Notes: generated by a model not told the origin, from the letters alone. Counted from the first letter of the stretch, positions 1-11,271 are shown. The stretch is DNA of 64,000 nucleotides from Nematopogon swammerdamellus (GCA_946902875.1 OX336343.1:23669596-23733595), one strand, 5' to 3'. A program made the numbers and translations.

Positions 1-174
1 GAGACTATTGGATTCCTCTGACATAACGTATCTCGTAAATGTGTATTATTGTTTACTGAACATTTAAGTGTCGTATTATTCTATTGCGTATAAGCTTTAT
101 CGTATATTTAGTTACCTCTTAAGAATCTCAGTGCCATTTTCGACGCGTTGCTTATAGATTGGTCCCCAGGTCTT

Positions 175-1890
175 CCTCAACAGATGCAGGTCTCGCGGAG
201 ACAGCCCGGACACCGGGTCCGGCAGATCGGGGTCTCCGCCCCACCACAAGTAGCTCAGCCACGACCCCATCCTCTGTACAGACACGAGAGCAGTTGTAGA
301 GAGACGCGCAGGTCCTCCTTAACAGATGCAGATAGGGCGGAGGCAGTCCAGGCCCAGACACCGGGTCCGGCAGATCGGGGTCTCCGCCCCACTACAAGTA
401 GCTCAGCCACGACCCCATCCTCTGTACAGACACGAGAACAGTTGAAGAGAGACGCGCAGGCCCTCCTTAACAGATGTAGGTAGGGCGGCGACAGCCCAGA
501 CACCGGGTCCGGCAGATCGGGGTCTCCGCCCCACTACAAGTAGCTCAGCCACGACCCCATCCTCTGTACAGACACGAGAACAGTTGTAGAGAGACGCGCA
601 GGCCCTTCTTAACAGATGCAGGTAGGGCGGCGACAGCCCAGACACCGGGTCCGGCAGATCGGAGTTCCCGCCCCACCACAAGTAGCTCAGCCGCGACCCC
701 ATCCTCTGTACAGACACGAGAACAGTTGTAGAGAGACGCGCAGGTCCTCCTTAACCGATGCAGATAGGGCGGAGGCAGTCCAGGCCCGGAAACCGGGTCC
801 GGCAGATCGGGGTCTCCGCCCCACCACAAGTAGCTCAGCCACGACCCCATCCTCTGTACAGACACGAGAACAATTGGAGAAAGACGCGCAGGCCCTCCTT
901 AACAGATGCAGGTAGGGCGGCGACAGCCCAGACACCGGGTCCGGCAGATCGGGGTCTCCGCCCCCACTACAAGTAGCTCAGCCACGACACCATCCTCTGT
1001 ACAGACACGAGAACAGTTGTAGAGAGACGCGCAGGCCCTCCTTAACAGATGCAAGTAGGGCTGCGACAGCCCAGACACCGGGTCCGGAAGATCGGAGTCC
1101 CCGCCCCACCACAAGTAGCTCAGTCACGACCCCATCTTCTGTACAGACACGAGAACAGTTGTAGAGAGACGCGCAGGCCCTCCTTAACAGATGCAGGTAG
1201 GGCGGCGACAGCCCAGACACCGGGTCCGGCAGATCGGGTCTCCGCCCCACTACAAGTAGCTCAGCTACGACCCCATCCTCTGTACAGACACGAGAACAGT
1301 TGTAGAGAGACGCGCAGGCCCTCCTTAACAGATGCAGGTAGGGCGGCGACAGCCCAGACACCGGGTCCGGCAGATCGGAGTCCCCGCCCCACCACAAGTA
1401 GCTCAGCCACGACCCCATCCTCTGTACAGACACGAGAACAGTTGTAGAGAGACGCGCAGGCCCTCCTTAACAGATGCAGGTAGGGCGGCGACAGCCCAGA
1501 CACCGGGTCCGGCAGATCGGGGTCTCCGCCCCACTACAAGTAGCTCAGCCACGACCCCATCCTCTGTACAGACACGAGAACAGTTGTAGAGAGACGCGCA
1601 GGCCCTCCTTAACAGATGCAGGTAGGGCGGCGACAGCCCAGACACCGGGTCCGGCAGATCGGGGTCTCCGCCCCACTACAAGTAGCTCAGCCACGACCCC
1701 ATCCTCTGTACAGACACGAGAACAGTTGTCGAGAAACGCGCAGGCCCTCCTTAACAGATGCAGGTAGGGCGGCGACAGCCCAGACACCGGGTCCGGCAGA
1801 TCGGGGTCTCCGCCCCAACACAAGTAGCTCAGCCACGACCCCATCCTCTGTACACATACACGAGGACGATTGTTGAGAGACGCGCAAGGT
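175..1890. repeat. 142-bp GC-rich tandem repeat, about 12 units
   Basis: A unit of about 142 bp recurs from near 181 to 1755 (starts near 181, 326, 470, 613, 755, 903, 1046, 1187, 1329, 1471, 1613, 1755); the last unit decays near 1890. It is much richer in GC than its AT-rich flanks. Because 142 is not a multiple of three, each unit shifts frame, and stops recur in every unit, so the roughly 100-codon open frames on both strands are by-products. Units vary in a pattern: the three from 326 resemble, in order, the three from 755, suggesting a higher-order unit of about 430 bp. I see no known family; satellite or minisatellite is the safest call. Confidence 0.93.
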
Positions 1891-2834
1891 TTCCGGGAGG
1901 TAACGAATTTAATGCGTAAATAAAAAATAACCGGGGATCCTAAAATTTTATTAATTAATTAAGGGCCACAAAAACTAAGTTGAAAATCATTTGAAAATAC
2001 ATAAAAAAAAAAATTTAACGGATCGAGTAGTACATCGGTTAAAAGTCTTTTAAAGCCTAGATTATTATATATTAAAAAGAAAAAATGTTTCATTTTAAAA
2101 ATAATACGGAGGATAGTCAATTTAGTGATCACGCACAGCTTGAAAACTATTTTGAAAAATCTCATTCTTCAAAGCGTAGTAAACGCCTCACTGGCGCGAG
2201 GGGTGAACGGTCGGCAGACCGCTGCTGCCTGCTTTCGTACGTGAATAGAATAGGTTGCTTCATGCTCCGTACCGTACTGACGACGGGGCAGGAAGCAACC
2301 GCGCACGCACTCGTCATGCGTGCAAGAAGGGACTCCCTACGGAACTTTTTCGAACTTAGTCGTGTATCACAAAATATGTCCAGTTTGGGATACAATAAAT
2401 TCACTCTCTGAAGCGCTGCAGGAATTCACAAAATCACGATGCCCGTTAATTGCGTTATTGTGAGAGCAGTGCCTATATCTATATATCCTTATGGGGGCAT
2501 TCAAGGATATTTTTCTTGAAAATAATCTACTTTGTCACGACAAATAACAGGTGGCGCAAAAGTGATCAGATCACCCATACTATGACCCCGTAGCTGTAAT
2601 TTTTGTTTTTCAATTTAAATAATAGGTATTTTATTATTATTTCAGTTTAAAAATTTGCCCGTTAAGTGCTGAAGATGAAACGGTTGAAATGACTATTAAA
2701 TGTTATTACGTTAATTTTTATATTTCTTCATTTAATAGACGCAAATCTGATAAAGAAAAAAAAGAATATTGAAAATAAAACAAAAAAACACGATTGCGTA
2801 AAAACGTAAAGCTAAAAAAACTAAAAAGAAGAAA
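1891..2834. other. Unassigned AT-rich spacer
   Basis: Mostly simple AT-rich DNA. A more balanced patch at 2165-2330 has an open frame on the plus strand (2085-2411, 108 codons) matching no family I recognise and with no splice context. I do not call it a gene. Confidence 0.5.
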
Positions 2835-3226
2835 ACCGGTCAAGTGCGAGTCGAACTCGCGCACTGAGGGTTCCGTATCGCCATGTCATGGTCAGCACCA
2901 CTCCAGTGCCATAGATAACATATTTTATGAAATGCTTCATATAGTTAAAATTCATGATCAGTTAAAATGCTTCATACTCTTTTCGGTAGATGGCGTGTAT
3001 ACACCTTTTAGCTTCTTATATGGGGACGCCCGTGAATTTTTTACTTTTTCTTATTTTTATTATTTGTTGTTATATATATCGGCCATAATAACACATATTC
3101 TGTGAAAACTTCAACGGGCTACCTATTACGGTTCAAGAGATACAGCCCTCGGACAGACGGAAAGACAGACAGACGGCGGCGTAGGAGTAATTGGGTCCCG
3201 TAGGACGGATACGGAACCCTAAAAAA
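2835..3226 (+). repeat. Dispersed repeat family D, long form
   Basis: Begins with the hairpin-prone CCGGTCAAGTGCGAGTCG and ends TACGGAACCCTAAAAA, the borders of a repeat seen in many lepidopteran sequences. Inside are GACAGACGG-type runs and TTTGTTGTTATAT. This copy and the one at 46608-47015 share an extra central block with TAGATGGCGTG. No coding capacity; its class (SINE or MITE) is unsettled. Confidence 0.75.
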
Positions 3227-3690
3227 TAACGATTTAGTTCGAGGACGGAGGTGTTTTTCCTTGTGATCTAGTTACCGAATTACGTTTGACTCAATTCGCG
3301 AGAGGGTCGTGTTTGCGCTCTCAATTTTGTTGCGATGGAAAATATTATTGCTTGGTTGATCTTTCGGGAAAAATGGCGCGCAAACATCCGGCGGCGCGTC
3401 GGCACCTTTATTCTGTGCGCGCCGTGAAAAGCTGCGCGCGGCTCGTCGGCGGATATAGAGTTAGAAAAACCTTTAGACCCGCTTGAAGCGCTCTGTCATT
3501 CCTCTGTCCGGGTATATCTACTTACTACCACTGACCACTGATATTATTATGATTTTTTTTTGTATAATATTTGACAGTAATAATGTAATGTGGGTATATT
3601 ATTGTTTACAGATCTTTATTGTAAGTTTAGTTTTAAGAAGCAACTAAGATGTTGTAGTGTAAGTTTCCTGTTCGCCTTAAACCACAGGAT
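3227..3690. other. Unassigned spacer with a GC-rich patch
   Basis: A GC-rich patch at 3360-3490, rich in GCGCGC, sits in AT-rich sequence. It carries no recognisable coding motif or repeat border. It could be a regulatory island or a decayed element. Confidence 0.4.
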
Positions 3691-4017
3691 TGTCAGCGTC
3701 GATAGCTCAGTGGTGCAGACAGTCAACTGTCGCGGTCAGTACTTGGATGGGTGACCGCTGACCGTTGGAGGCTGACCGAGGTCCCTTCCCTCCTAATCGT
3801 ACTTGGTGGTAGGGTTTAACCCGCCCGGGTTGGTCCCACCGCACTGAATGAAACGTCGGTCGATGTAAATAGTTTGTGTTTTCCGACCAGTTCAGTGTAG
3901 CCGGCACGATCAAAGGGGGAAGCACTGACACGGTACCTAGTTCACCCCGTGTTATGGGCTGACATCACGGACGTTGTAGGTGATGTAGCCAACCGTGTCA
4001 GTTTCCATAAAAAAAAG
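3691..4017 (+). mobile_element. SINE family A, near full length
   Basis: Order: A-box-like GATAGCTCAGTGGTGCAG, a 5S-like block (GGTCAGTACTTGGATGGGTG), then the body (GGTAGGGTTTAACCCGCC, GTTCAGTGTAGCCGGCACG) and 3' end GTGTCAGTTTCCATAAAA. It belongs to the subfamily with AACGTCGGTC and GACCAGTTCAG, like the copies at 8237-8580 and 54323-54708. It lacks the internal GTTAAGCAACG stretch present in other heads. Confidence 0.88.
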
Positions 4018-4373
4018 GATTATTGAAACTTTTTTATTATCAATGTCTGTATTTGACGAAGGCTATTTTTTGCTCGATGCATTATAAAAAATAAAAATAT
4101 CAAATACAAATATTGTGCTGAGCTGAAAGTTTCAACTTGTGTTAAGGTATACATACACGGAAGTTGCGGAAAAGTATTTGAAATGATGATGAAATGTGAT
4201 GTCAGTCCATCACACCATTGCGAATTAGATGCCATGTCAGTGCGTCTGGCAGGACGTAAAGTTTTACGTGGCATGGCAACCACGGACAGCTTCAACGGTA
4301 AGAAGCGCACCCATCAAAAGTTCGACCGCGCCCGGTATACTCAACTTCGACAATTAAACGCCGATGCACAGCA
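4018..4373. other. Unassigned spacer
   Basis: AT-rich, with a more balanced stretch at 4180-4330. An open frame on the plus strand over 4183-4569 runs into the antisense RTE fragment and is not credible as a gene. Nothing else recognised. Confidence 0.4.
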
Positions 4374-4620
4374 GTCAATCAGCCGGCGTGTAAGCGTCCA
4401 CTGCTGGACATACGCCTCTCCAATTTTTCTCCAGTCCTCCCGGCCTTCAGCGATACGGAACCACTGCTTCCCGCCGACGCTCTTGATGTCGTCGTCCTAC
4501 CTGGCGGGTGGTTTTCCCACACTCCGTTTTCCCGTCCGCGGCCGCCATTTCAGGACACGGTTACTCTAACGGTCGTAGTATTTTCGGCTGACGTGCCCAG
4601 CCCACTGCCACTTGAGCCAA
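4374..4620 (-). mobile_element. RTE-type LINE, 3' fragment
   Basis: The minus strand encodes the C-terminal tail typical of RTE-clade LINE proteins: a KWQWAGHV-type motif, then GKRSVGRPP, then EAYVQQWT. The same segment occurs on the plus strand at 5251-5694 and 31462-31765 and on the minus strand at 41440-41980. Frames are broken; this is a 5'-truncated relic. Confidence 0.85.
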
Positions 4621-4977
4621 CCCGATACATCACCGAGCTATTAACCGGGCTGACAAATACCGGTAGACTCTACCGTATCATTGCATACTCTACCCGGTAG
4701 AGTATGTAATGAGAAGATATATCTTCTAGTGATGTTGCCGAGGTTCGAATCCGGTCGACATGCATCTAAGAGGTTTTTCCAACGGAAAAATTTACGTGCA
4801 TACCTACAGACCTGTTACCTCACCGTTCGGAACTGGTGTAAAACTGTAGGTGCATCACTATTAATAGGTGGTAGGGTTAAATTGTAGTCGACTGGGTCAG
4901 TACCGCCTTACTGAAAGTAAGATGGCCTCGGCTGTGTTCGTCACTAGTCCAGTATAGTCAGCAATCCGAAGATCTGT

Positions 4978-5788
4978 CAGCCTCGGTAGCTCAGTGGTGC
5001 GGTCGGTTGACTGTTGTTAAGCACACCTGGGCGCGGTACTTGGATGTGACCGCTCGACCGTCGGAGGCTGAAGTTGGTTCGGATTCCATACGTCTAAATG
5101 TAGGTCAGTTGCCTTCTTACCTTTTTAGGTGGTAGAGTTGATCACGCCCGGGGTTGGTACCACCGCGATCGAAATGGCTATGTAAATAGTTCGTGTTTTC
5201 CGTCCAGTTCAGTGTAGCCGACATGAAATGAAGGGAAGCATTGACATGGCCCTGAGGTCTGACCTTCCGCAAAACGGTGTGTAACGTGGACTCTGACGGT
5301 CTCGGTGTTGTCCAAAGGTTGAAAGTTGCCCAGAGAGCAATGGAGCGAGCCATACTGGGAATATCGCTACGTGATATGGTGCGTAACGAGGAAATCCGCC
5401 GACGCACCAAAGTAGTCGATATTGTATACCGGGTGGCTGAGCTCAAGTGGCAGTGGGCTGGACACGTCAGCCTAAGAGACGACGACCGTTGGAGTAGGAA
5501 TGGACCGTTGGAGTGGACAGGAAAACGGAGTGTGGGAAGACCACCCGCCAGGTGGGACGACGACATAAAGTGCGTCGGCGGAAAGCAGTGGTTCCGTACC
5601 GCTGAAGGCCGGGAGGACTGGAGGAAAATTGGAGAGGCGTATGTCCAGCAGTGGACGCTTACACGCTGACTGACTGACTTGACTGACTGACATCGACATG
5701 GCACCTAGTTCACCCGGTGTTATGGGCTGACATTACGGATGTTGTAGGTGATGTAGCCAACCGTGTCAGTATTCAATAAAAAAAAAAG
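4978..5788 (+). mobile_element. SINE family A, split by an RTE insertion
   Basis: Head 4978-5060 (CGGTAGCTCAGTGGTGCGG, GTTAAGCA, TACTTGGATG), then body to 5250. The 3' part resumes at 5695 with GACATGGCACCTAGTTCACC and ends GTGTCAGTATTCAATAAAA. The interruption is flanked by GACATGGC at 5243-5250 and 5695-5702, an 8-bp target-site duplication. Confidence 0.88.
5251..5694 (+). mobile_element. RTE-type LINE 3' fragment with target-site duplication
   Basis: It carries about 130 open codons of the RTE C-terminal region: QRAMERAILGISLRDMVR, RRRTKVVDI, KWQWAGHVS, GKRSVGRPP and EAYVQQWT. The 3' end runs into (CTGA)n, a short tandem-repeat tail as expected for RTE elements. Flanked by 8-bp duplications inside a family A SINE. 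No start codon belongs to it; it is a 5'-truncated insertion, not a gene. Confidence 0.9.
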
Positions 5789-5948
5789 AGAAGTGTCCGG
5801 TATGGCACCTGATCGTGAGTGATATTGGCTGGTCGGATGATGTGATGTGGCTGTCATACCGGATTACATAAAAAAAAAGAAAAAAAAAGAGAACTATGAA
5901 GATAAAATATTAATTAAGATCCCTAAAAGGATTCTCAAATTTTCTAAA

Positions 5949-5965
5949 CGCACACACACACACAA
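5949..5965. repeat. (CA)n microsatellite
   Basis: Short perfect CA tract in AT-rich DNA. Confidence 0.8.
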
Positions 5966-6038
5966 ATTGAAAATTGTATATTAGCATAAAGTGCAATTGC
6001 AAACAAACCAATAAAAACACCGTGAAGTTATATAAAGA

Positions 6039-6427
6039 ACGTGTCCCAAAACTCAACGTCAAGCGGGAACCAGGGACTAGGCCAGTTTATGACTACCCAG
6101 GGAAAAATAAGAAAAAAAAAACGGAGACGTTTGTTTTTTTATGAAATGAGCATTTTTTGAAAAACGTTGAAAATTTGCATTTTAGGTACTACGACTACAA
6201 ATTTGCAAATATAATTTGTTCAAATTTTTATATTGGAAGCCTAAATAACCTAATAACTATCCCAAATAAAACCAGAATGCCTGTAGTTTAACCGAAAAAA
6301 ATATTCAGTTAAATTAAAAAAAAAAATAATTATGACTCAGATTTTTTTTTTTCTTATTTTTCCCCTGGATAGTCATTAACTGGCCTACTCCCTGGTTCCC
6401 GCTTGACGTTGAGTTTTGGGACACGTT
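6039..6427. mobile_element. MITE-like element with terminal inverted repeats of about 80 bp
   Basis: The left end reads ACGTGTCCCAAAACTCAACG, then CAAGCGGGAACCAGGGACTA; the same sequence returns inverted at 6340-6427. Arms pair for about 80 bp with a few mismatches. The centre is AT-rich and non-coding. About 390 bp; superfamily not determined. Confidence 0.8.
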
Positions 6428-6674
6428 GTATATTAAAAAAATAAACAACTTTTCAAGACAAATTCTCACCCTCTTCAGTCGTCCCATCTCGTTGCCACTC
6501 TCTACAAAAATAGAACACGTTGAGATTTCGCCGACTCTACGAGAGTCCTTCAAAGGTTTTTTATTGTTAATGCTCTATGGAGCCTCCACACCGGGATCAT
6601 TCGCGCTGCGAACAAAATTTCACGCTGCCAGTTTTCTTAGTAAAATAATAGGTATTCATTTAAATCATTTCACA
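6428..6674. other. Unassigned sequence
   Basis: No repeat border or coding motif recognised between the foldback element and the 9-bp array. The open frame at 6426-6779 mostly translates the array. Confidence 0.4.
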
Positions 6675-6770
6675 CATTTCGTTCCTTTCGTTCACTTCGT
6701 TCATTTCGTTCATTTCGTTCATTTCGTTCATATCGTTCATTTCGGTTATTTCGTTCATTTCGTGAATTTC
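6675..6770. repeat. 9-bp tandem repeat, about 11 units
   Basis: Imperfect repeats of TTCGTTCAT. The period is a multiple of three, so it translates as an FVH-type repeat on the plus strand; there is no gene context. Confidence 0.9.
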
Positions 6771-6837
6771 ATAAAATGAATATAGCTATAATTGTACTAC
6801 GAAGATTGAGTTTGTTTAATATACAGCATTACATTAA

Positions 6838-7010
6838 TAGGTGGTACCCGAAAGGGGCAATTCCACACCCGAAACTGAACTACTTTTGTCCTATGACTTC
6901 TTATTGTGAGATTTTTTTTAATTTTTTCATTAAAAAATTACATTTCTAAAAAAATTAAGTTACATGTCCAAAGTAGTTCAGTTTCGCATGCAGAATAAGT
7001 ATTGGGGTTT
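6838..7010. repeat. Hairpin-forming dispersed repeat
   Basis: CGAAACTGAACTACTTT (near 6870) recurs inverted near 6969-6986. The left border ACCCGAAAGGGGCAATTC resembles sequence near 30060 (ACCCGAAAGGAGGTTATTC, then AACAACTTTTGTTCTACGAC), so at least two related copies exist here. Confidence 0.6.
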
Positions 7011-7776
7011 TTTATTGATATTGTACCTACATATAGGTATGTATAACAATATTATTTTAAAAATATAGAGAAAATAAAAAAAGAACAGAGCATAAGCAAA
7101 CTAATAACTAAATTAAAATAAAAAGCTCTTCCGTATACTGACTGTCCGGACTGTGACCGCAGTCCCAAGGAGCGACGACGACACGGTCCCCGGACGCCTC
7201 CATAAGCATGCTACATAATAATATATGCTTATTGCATAGTTCGTACAATTTTAATATTTGGACAGAAGAATCGATGTCTGTAAGCTAAAAAGAATTCGCC
7301 GATGGTAAATCCTTTAGAACTAATGGAAAATAATAATTACTCAGAAATCAAATACTAAGTATCTCTTTTCAGATGAAAAATCAGAAAAAAAGACGAAAGA
7401 AAATAACGTTTAGTCTTATCACAAAATGAATAGTAAAATAATAAGTCATGTATGTCAGAATGATTATGTAATACATAGTTCAAATTATCATAAGTACATT
7501 GTGTAATCATTTGATGGTAATAAATACACACGGTCGAGTGCTTGTCTGCATGTCTGTGAATGGTCCGGCCGGAGGCAAGGTCACCGAATAAAAGGCAGTG
7601 TCAACAAAAACATCTCTACGGTGTCAATCATTGGAATATTCATTCAATACATAGATATTATATCGTGTTTTTGTGGTAAGGTTTGATTCGTAATAATGTC
7701 TGCTATCTCACGTAGATTATGTAGGTACCTAAAATTACATACAGGGTCGTCCTTCCTAGACGTATCTGGATCAGAT
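7011..7776. other. Unassigned AT-rich spacer
   Basis: Low-complexity AT-rich DNA with a few mixed patches near 7140-7200 and 7550. No ORF, repeat border or RNA motif recognised. Confidence 0.5.
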
Positions 7777-7945
7777 CGGGTATGTGCTCAAAAAGGGTCA
7801 AGTGCGTAGTACCCAGCCGGCGAGCATGTATGAAGAACGTTATGAGAGTGGAAGAGGCGGCAGAGGTGTGTCAGGATCGTTTCAAGTGTGGAGATCCGTT
7901 GCCTCTGCCTAACCCACTGGGAATCGTGCGTGACGATCAACATGT
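7777..7945 (+). mobile_element. LINE 3'-end relic
   Basis: Shares AAGTGTGTCAGGATCGT-type sequence and TTGCCTCTGCCTAACCCACT with 12770-12915 (plus) and, reversed, with 13438-13496. The 12770 copy also encodes KMWNALTAYLFPS, the end of a LINE reverse transcriptase, which is why I call this a LINE end. Confidence 0.55.
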
Positions 7946-8236
7946 AACTCCTTGCATATTTAGTATTTATTATTGTTTTTTTATTTTTTTTTTATTTAGG
8001 AAAAACAAACAATTAGATACAAATGTAAGTTATGGAGACAGTAGAAACTATAAACGATTAGGTATGTAACCAGCGACGTTTTTCACAAATAGTTTACTTA
8101 ATAATGAATGAATGAATTAAAAGTGTTTACTGCGTTGGTTGTTACACGTGTTCAGTCACGCCTAGTGCGTGACTCGCATTTGATAACCGCAACCGCACAA
8201 ATGCCATTTGCTATTGTTTTCTATACCTAAGTATAA

Positions 8237-8580
8237 TTTTTTTTTTTATGGAAACTGACACGGTTGGCTACATCACCTACAACGTCCGTGATGTCAGCCC
8301 ATAACACAACTGGTCGGAAAACACAAACTATTTACATAGCCGTTTAGACCGACGTTTCATTCAGTGCGGTGGTACCAACCCGGGCGGGTTAAACCCTACC
8401 ACCAAGTAAGATTAGGAGGGAAGGGACCTACAGTTTTACGCGAGGTTTTACGAGGAATCCGAACCTCGGTCAGCCTCCAACGGTCAGCGGTCACCCATCC
8501 AAGAACTGACCGCACCCAGCGTTGCTTAACATTCAATAGCGACAGTTGACTGTCTGCACCACTGAGCTATCGAGGCTGAC
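8237..8580 (-). mobile_element. SINE family A with internal deletion
   Basis: On the minus strand, from 8580: GTCAGCCTCGATAGCTCAG, GTTAAGCAACGCTGGGTGCG, then body and CATAAAA tail. About 55 bp between the ACACCGGGT and CTGGTCGG regions is missing relative to 54323-54708. Same subfamily as 3691-4017. Confidence 0.88.
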
Positions 8581-9000
8581 AAGTATAAATATAATATAAC
8601 TAATATCCTATATCTAGATAATTCAGTGTCGTATTCAAACAAAATATTCTAATGTGGTGCATGTAAGCGTATAGTACCTAACTATTTAAATTATGAAAAA
8701 TATATTGACTGACTTTAAATTTTTACGGATTAACTGTGGTAGGTTGTACTGAAGACATACATAAGTCGAAGTTAATAAGTAAAAATTTTAAATTGGTGTG
8801 ATTAATAACAGGGTAAACTTAAAAACATTTATATCGACTGACTTTCATAATAAAGGAATCTGCTTAGATAGATGTCTGCACGTTTTTATTTCATTTTATT
8901 TTACTTTCTAAAAGGCACTAATTCACAGCATTTAAAAATAGTACAATTGCGTAATTTGGAAAAAAGGAAAACGTGCAAACCTAGAATACAGTTTTATATG
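8581..9000. other. Unassigned AT-rich spacer
   Basis: No recognisable element; a short open frame at 8872-9099 runs into the SINE fragment. Confidence 0.5.
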
Positions 9001-9087
9001 ACATGCCACCTAGTTCACCCGGTGTTATGGGCTGACATCACGGATGTTGTAGGTGAGGTAGCCAACCGTGTCAGTTTCCATAAAAAA
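9001..9087 (+). mobile_element. SINE family A, 3' fragment
   Basis: Only the last 90 bp are present: CACCTAGTTCACCCGGTG through GTGTCAGTTTCCATAAAA. Heavily 5'-truncated. Confidence 0.85.
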
Positions 9088-9207
9088 GCAAAATTATAAA
9101 ATATAGAGTACATATACTAGTCACTATCTAAATCGGGGTTATTGGTAAAATATTACCTAGTTAGGTAGATACAATTCTTTGGCCGACAAAATTTACGAAA
9201 CAAACAA

Positions 9208-9686
9208 AAAAAACGGCCAAGTTCGAATCGGATAGGCGCACCGAGGATATTTATTTATTGACGTACCTACATCTTCGATCATAAAAAATATTAAGAATGT
9301 TTTCCGTCTACGACCTACCTTACCTACATGCGTTACACGCCGCCCGGTCGCCTGTAGAAAACTCTCTTTATTTATTAGTATTCGTTAAAGAGTTTGAACT
9401 ATAATCACACCAAGTTTGTCGCTTGTATGTATTGCGGTTTTTAGGATAAAGCAAAAAAAAATTCTTGTATGTTATGTACCCAATAAATTTTTTACTTTTT
9501 GTCTTTTTCATAATAAATAAATAACACATATTTTGTGAAAATTTCAACCGGCTAAGTATTATAGTTCAAAAGATACATCTATTGACTTATTATCATCAAT
9601 GGCACAGCCAGCCCTTTAAATGTAGACAGACGGACGGACAGAGGTAGTAGGATTAGTAGGGTCACGTACCCGTACCAAACCCTAAT
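9208..9686 (+). repeat. Dispersed repeat family D, diverged
   Basis: Starts CGGCCAAGTTCGAATCGGAT and ends TACCAAACCCTAATT after a GACAGACGGACGGACAG run. Diverged from the copy at 2835 but with the same layout. Confidence 0.65.
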
Positions 9687-10386
9687 TACAGAGAGTCTCT
9701 GCTGAAATAGAGCTTTCATCGCAAAACTTATAAAACACTTTCACTCAGACACTTCTCTGATATAAAAACTCGATAGAAACTATTGACGTTTGTACTCACC
9801 TTGCGTCAGATGTCCAACATGCAATATATAACACGCGACAGAAGATCAAAAGCCGTCTTGTTAGTAAACAGAAAGTGGCTCTCTCGCGTGAAAGGGGTCC
9901 CACTCGTCCGCGAGTGTATGCGAAGCGGGCGTCCGAAAGATCGCGCGCTACTAAACCGACTGAACTGAACGGTGTGGTGGTGTGGGTCGCCGGTTGCTGA
10001 ACGAACGAACGAATGGATGAAATGGAACGCGACAGAATTCTGCGGTTTCCCGCCGTTTATGCCGAATTCCCGCGCTTTCGTGACAGCGGGCACGGCGGCG
10101 GCGGCTCGGCGGCGCGGCGGCGCGGCGGTGCGGCGCACCGCAGTAGTGTAGAGCTGGGATATTGGAATCGGTTTTTAGCACACTTCGATTGTGTAAAAAT
10201 ATATTATAGAATGCTGGTGTGAACTGATAACTTATCGCTAGTGATAGAGTTCCAATAGCGATCTTTGATTAACAAAGTGTGCGGTATAATTTGGATATAA
10301 TAGCTTAGAATGTTTATTGACTTGGAGATTATTCTCACCACTTTATACAAATACCAAAACAAAACTGTTGTCTGTTGATTAAAAAA
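9687..10386. other. Unassigned spacer with GC-rich island
   Basis: The stretch 9855-10160 is GC-rich, with CGGCGG/GCGCGG runs at 10090-10140, against AT-rich flanks. Overlapping open frames exist on both strands, as expected in GC-rich DNA, and no family matches. It could be an unrecognised promoter or first exon, or just compositional noise. Confidence 0.4.
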
Positions 10387-10702
10387 TACACACCACACGC
10401 TCTAGCCCGACAATCAGGGTAAGCAAAGTAATCGGTGTTGTGCTGCCAGTACTCTGGTAAATTACAGCACAACACCGACCACCACGTTTAGCAAAGTATT
10501 CGGACATAACTATCAAGCAGCAAGTTAGGCACGAATGCCCACCTGCTGCATGACTCGGTGGAAAGACCGTGCCAAGGTGAGAGGTGGCCTGCCCGTCGCC
10601 CTTTAGCACGGCACTTTCCATTATCCCTTAGTCGCCTTTTACGACATGCACGAGGAGAGATGCAGTGGGGTTATTCTTTTTAAGTACCGGCCCCACACGG
10701 TA
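10387..10702 (-). mobile_element. Element family B, full length
   Basis: On the minus strand from 10702: GTGTGGGGCCGGTACTTAAA, AGAATAACCCCACTGCATC, GGCGACTAAGGGATA, then TCGGTGTTGTGCTG and its complement CAGCACAACACCG around a 20-nt loop, ending near TGTGTGGTGTGTATT. Copies elsewhere end in (TATG)n. No box A or B is obvious; it could be a SINE or a structured non-autonomous element. This and 45791-46098 are the most complete copies. Confidence 0.85.
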
Positions 10703-11271
10703 CTGGTGCTGAAAAATAACACTTAGTTAATGATATAAAACGAAATAACTAAAACTAGCATACTTGAAAACCACCGACATCGCTATTCCGTCGACGTGGG
10801 TTAGCAAACTCGCCTCACCTCACTATGTCTACAAACAACACTCTACTTACCTACTCTACTAGACAGAGCTTTCGGGATAGCGTAGAGGCCACGGAAGACA
10901 GAGCTGAGAGGAGCTCTGGGTCTATGCAAACCGGGTACATGTCTATAGCGGTTGCGACACAGAACGCAGCACGTGGAGTAAAATAGTGCGTGATTGGTGT
11001 ATTAAGAATTGTGCCTTTAACCGCTAGAATCTGGGAATATTGCATTAGTCTTTCAAACCTTTACCGGGCTATATTGCGCGGTGTCCAGCGAAAGCCCTAC
11101 CACAACTTTGTGCGCCCGAGGTTAGGGCAGTCGCGGTTTTATTAGACAGCCGTCACAGGTGACTGCCCAAAACTTCAAGGGAAGATCAGACAGAGTTAAA
11201 ACACCGTATAAAACGGACAAAATGGTCATTGTACATACATACATACCACAAGTTATATCCTGAAAATAGAT
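10703..11271. other. Unassigned spacer
   Basis: Mixed composition without recognisable gene or repeat border. Short ORFs only. Confidence 0.45.

Larger units (their letters stand above)
4685..5879 (+). mobile_element. SINE family C, split by a later insertion
   Basis: The left part (4685-4977) has a tRNA-like B box (GAGGTTCGAATCCGG) and the family C body (TTTACGTGCATACCTACA, GGTGTAAAACTGTAGGT). The right part (5789-5879) resumes with GTCCGGTATGGCACC and ends ACCGGATTACATAAAA. Compared with the copy at 47622-47856, the halves join around GAAG(T/A)TC. The gap is filled by a family A SINE that is itself interrupted, so the nest is three deep. Confidence 0.75.

Noticed and set aside
978..1447. 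Open frames of up to 151 codons on both strands in the 142-bp array
   Set aside because: They follow from the repeat period; frames shift by one each unit and every unit contributes stops. No splice or start context.
2085..2411. 108-codon open frame beginning MFHFKNN
   Set aside because: No recognisable motif, AT-rich start, no splice or repeat support; left as unassigned.
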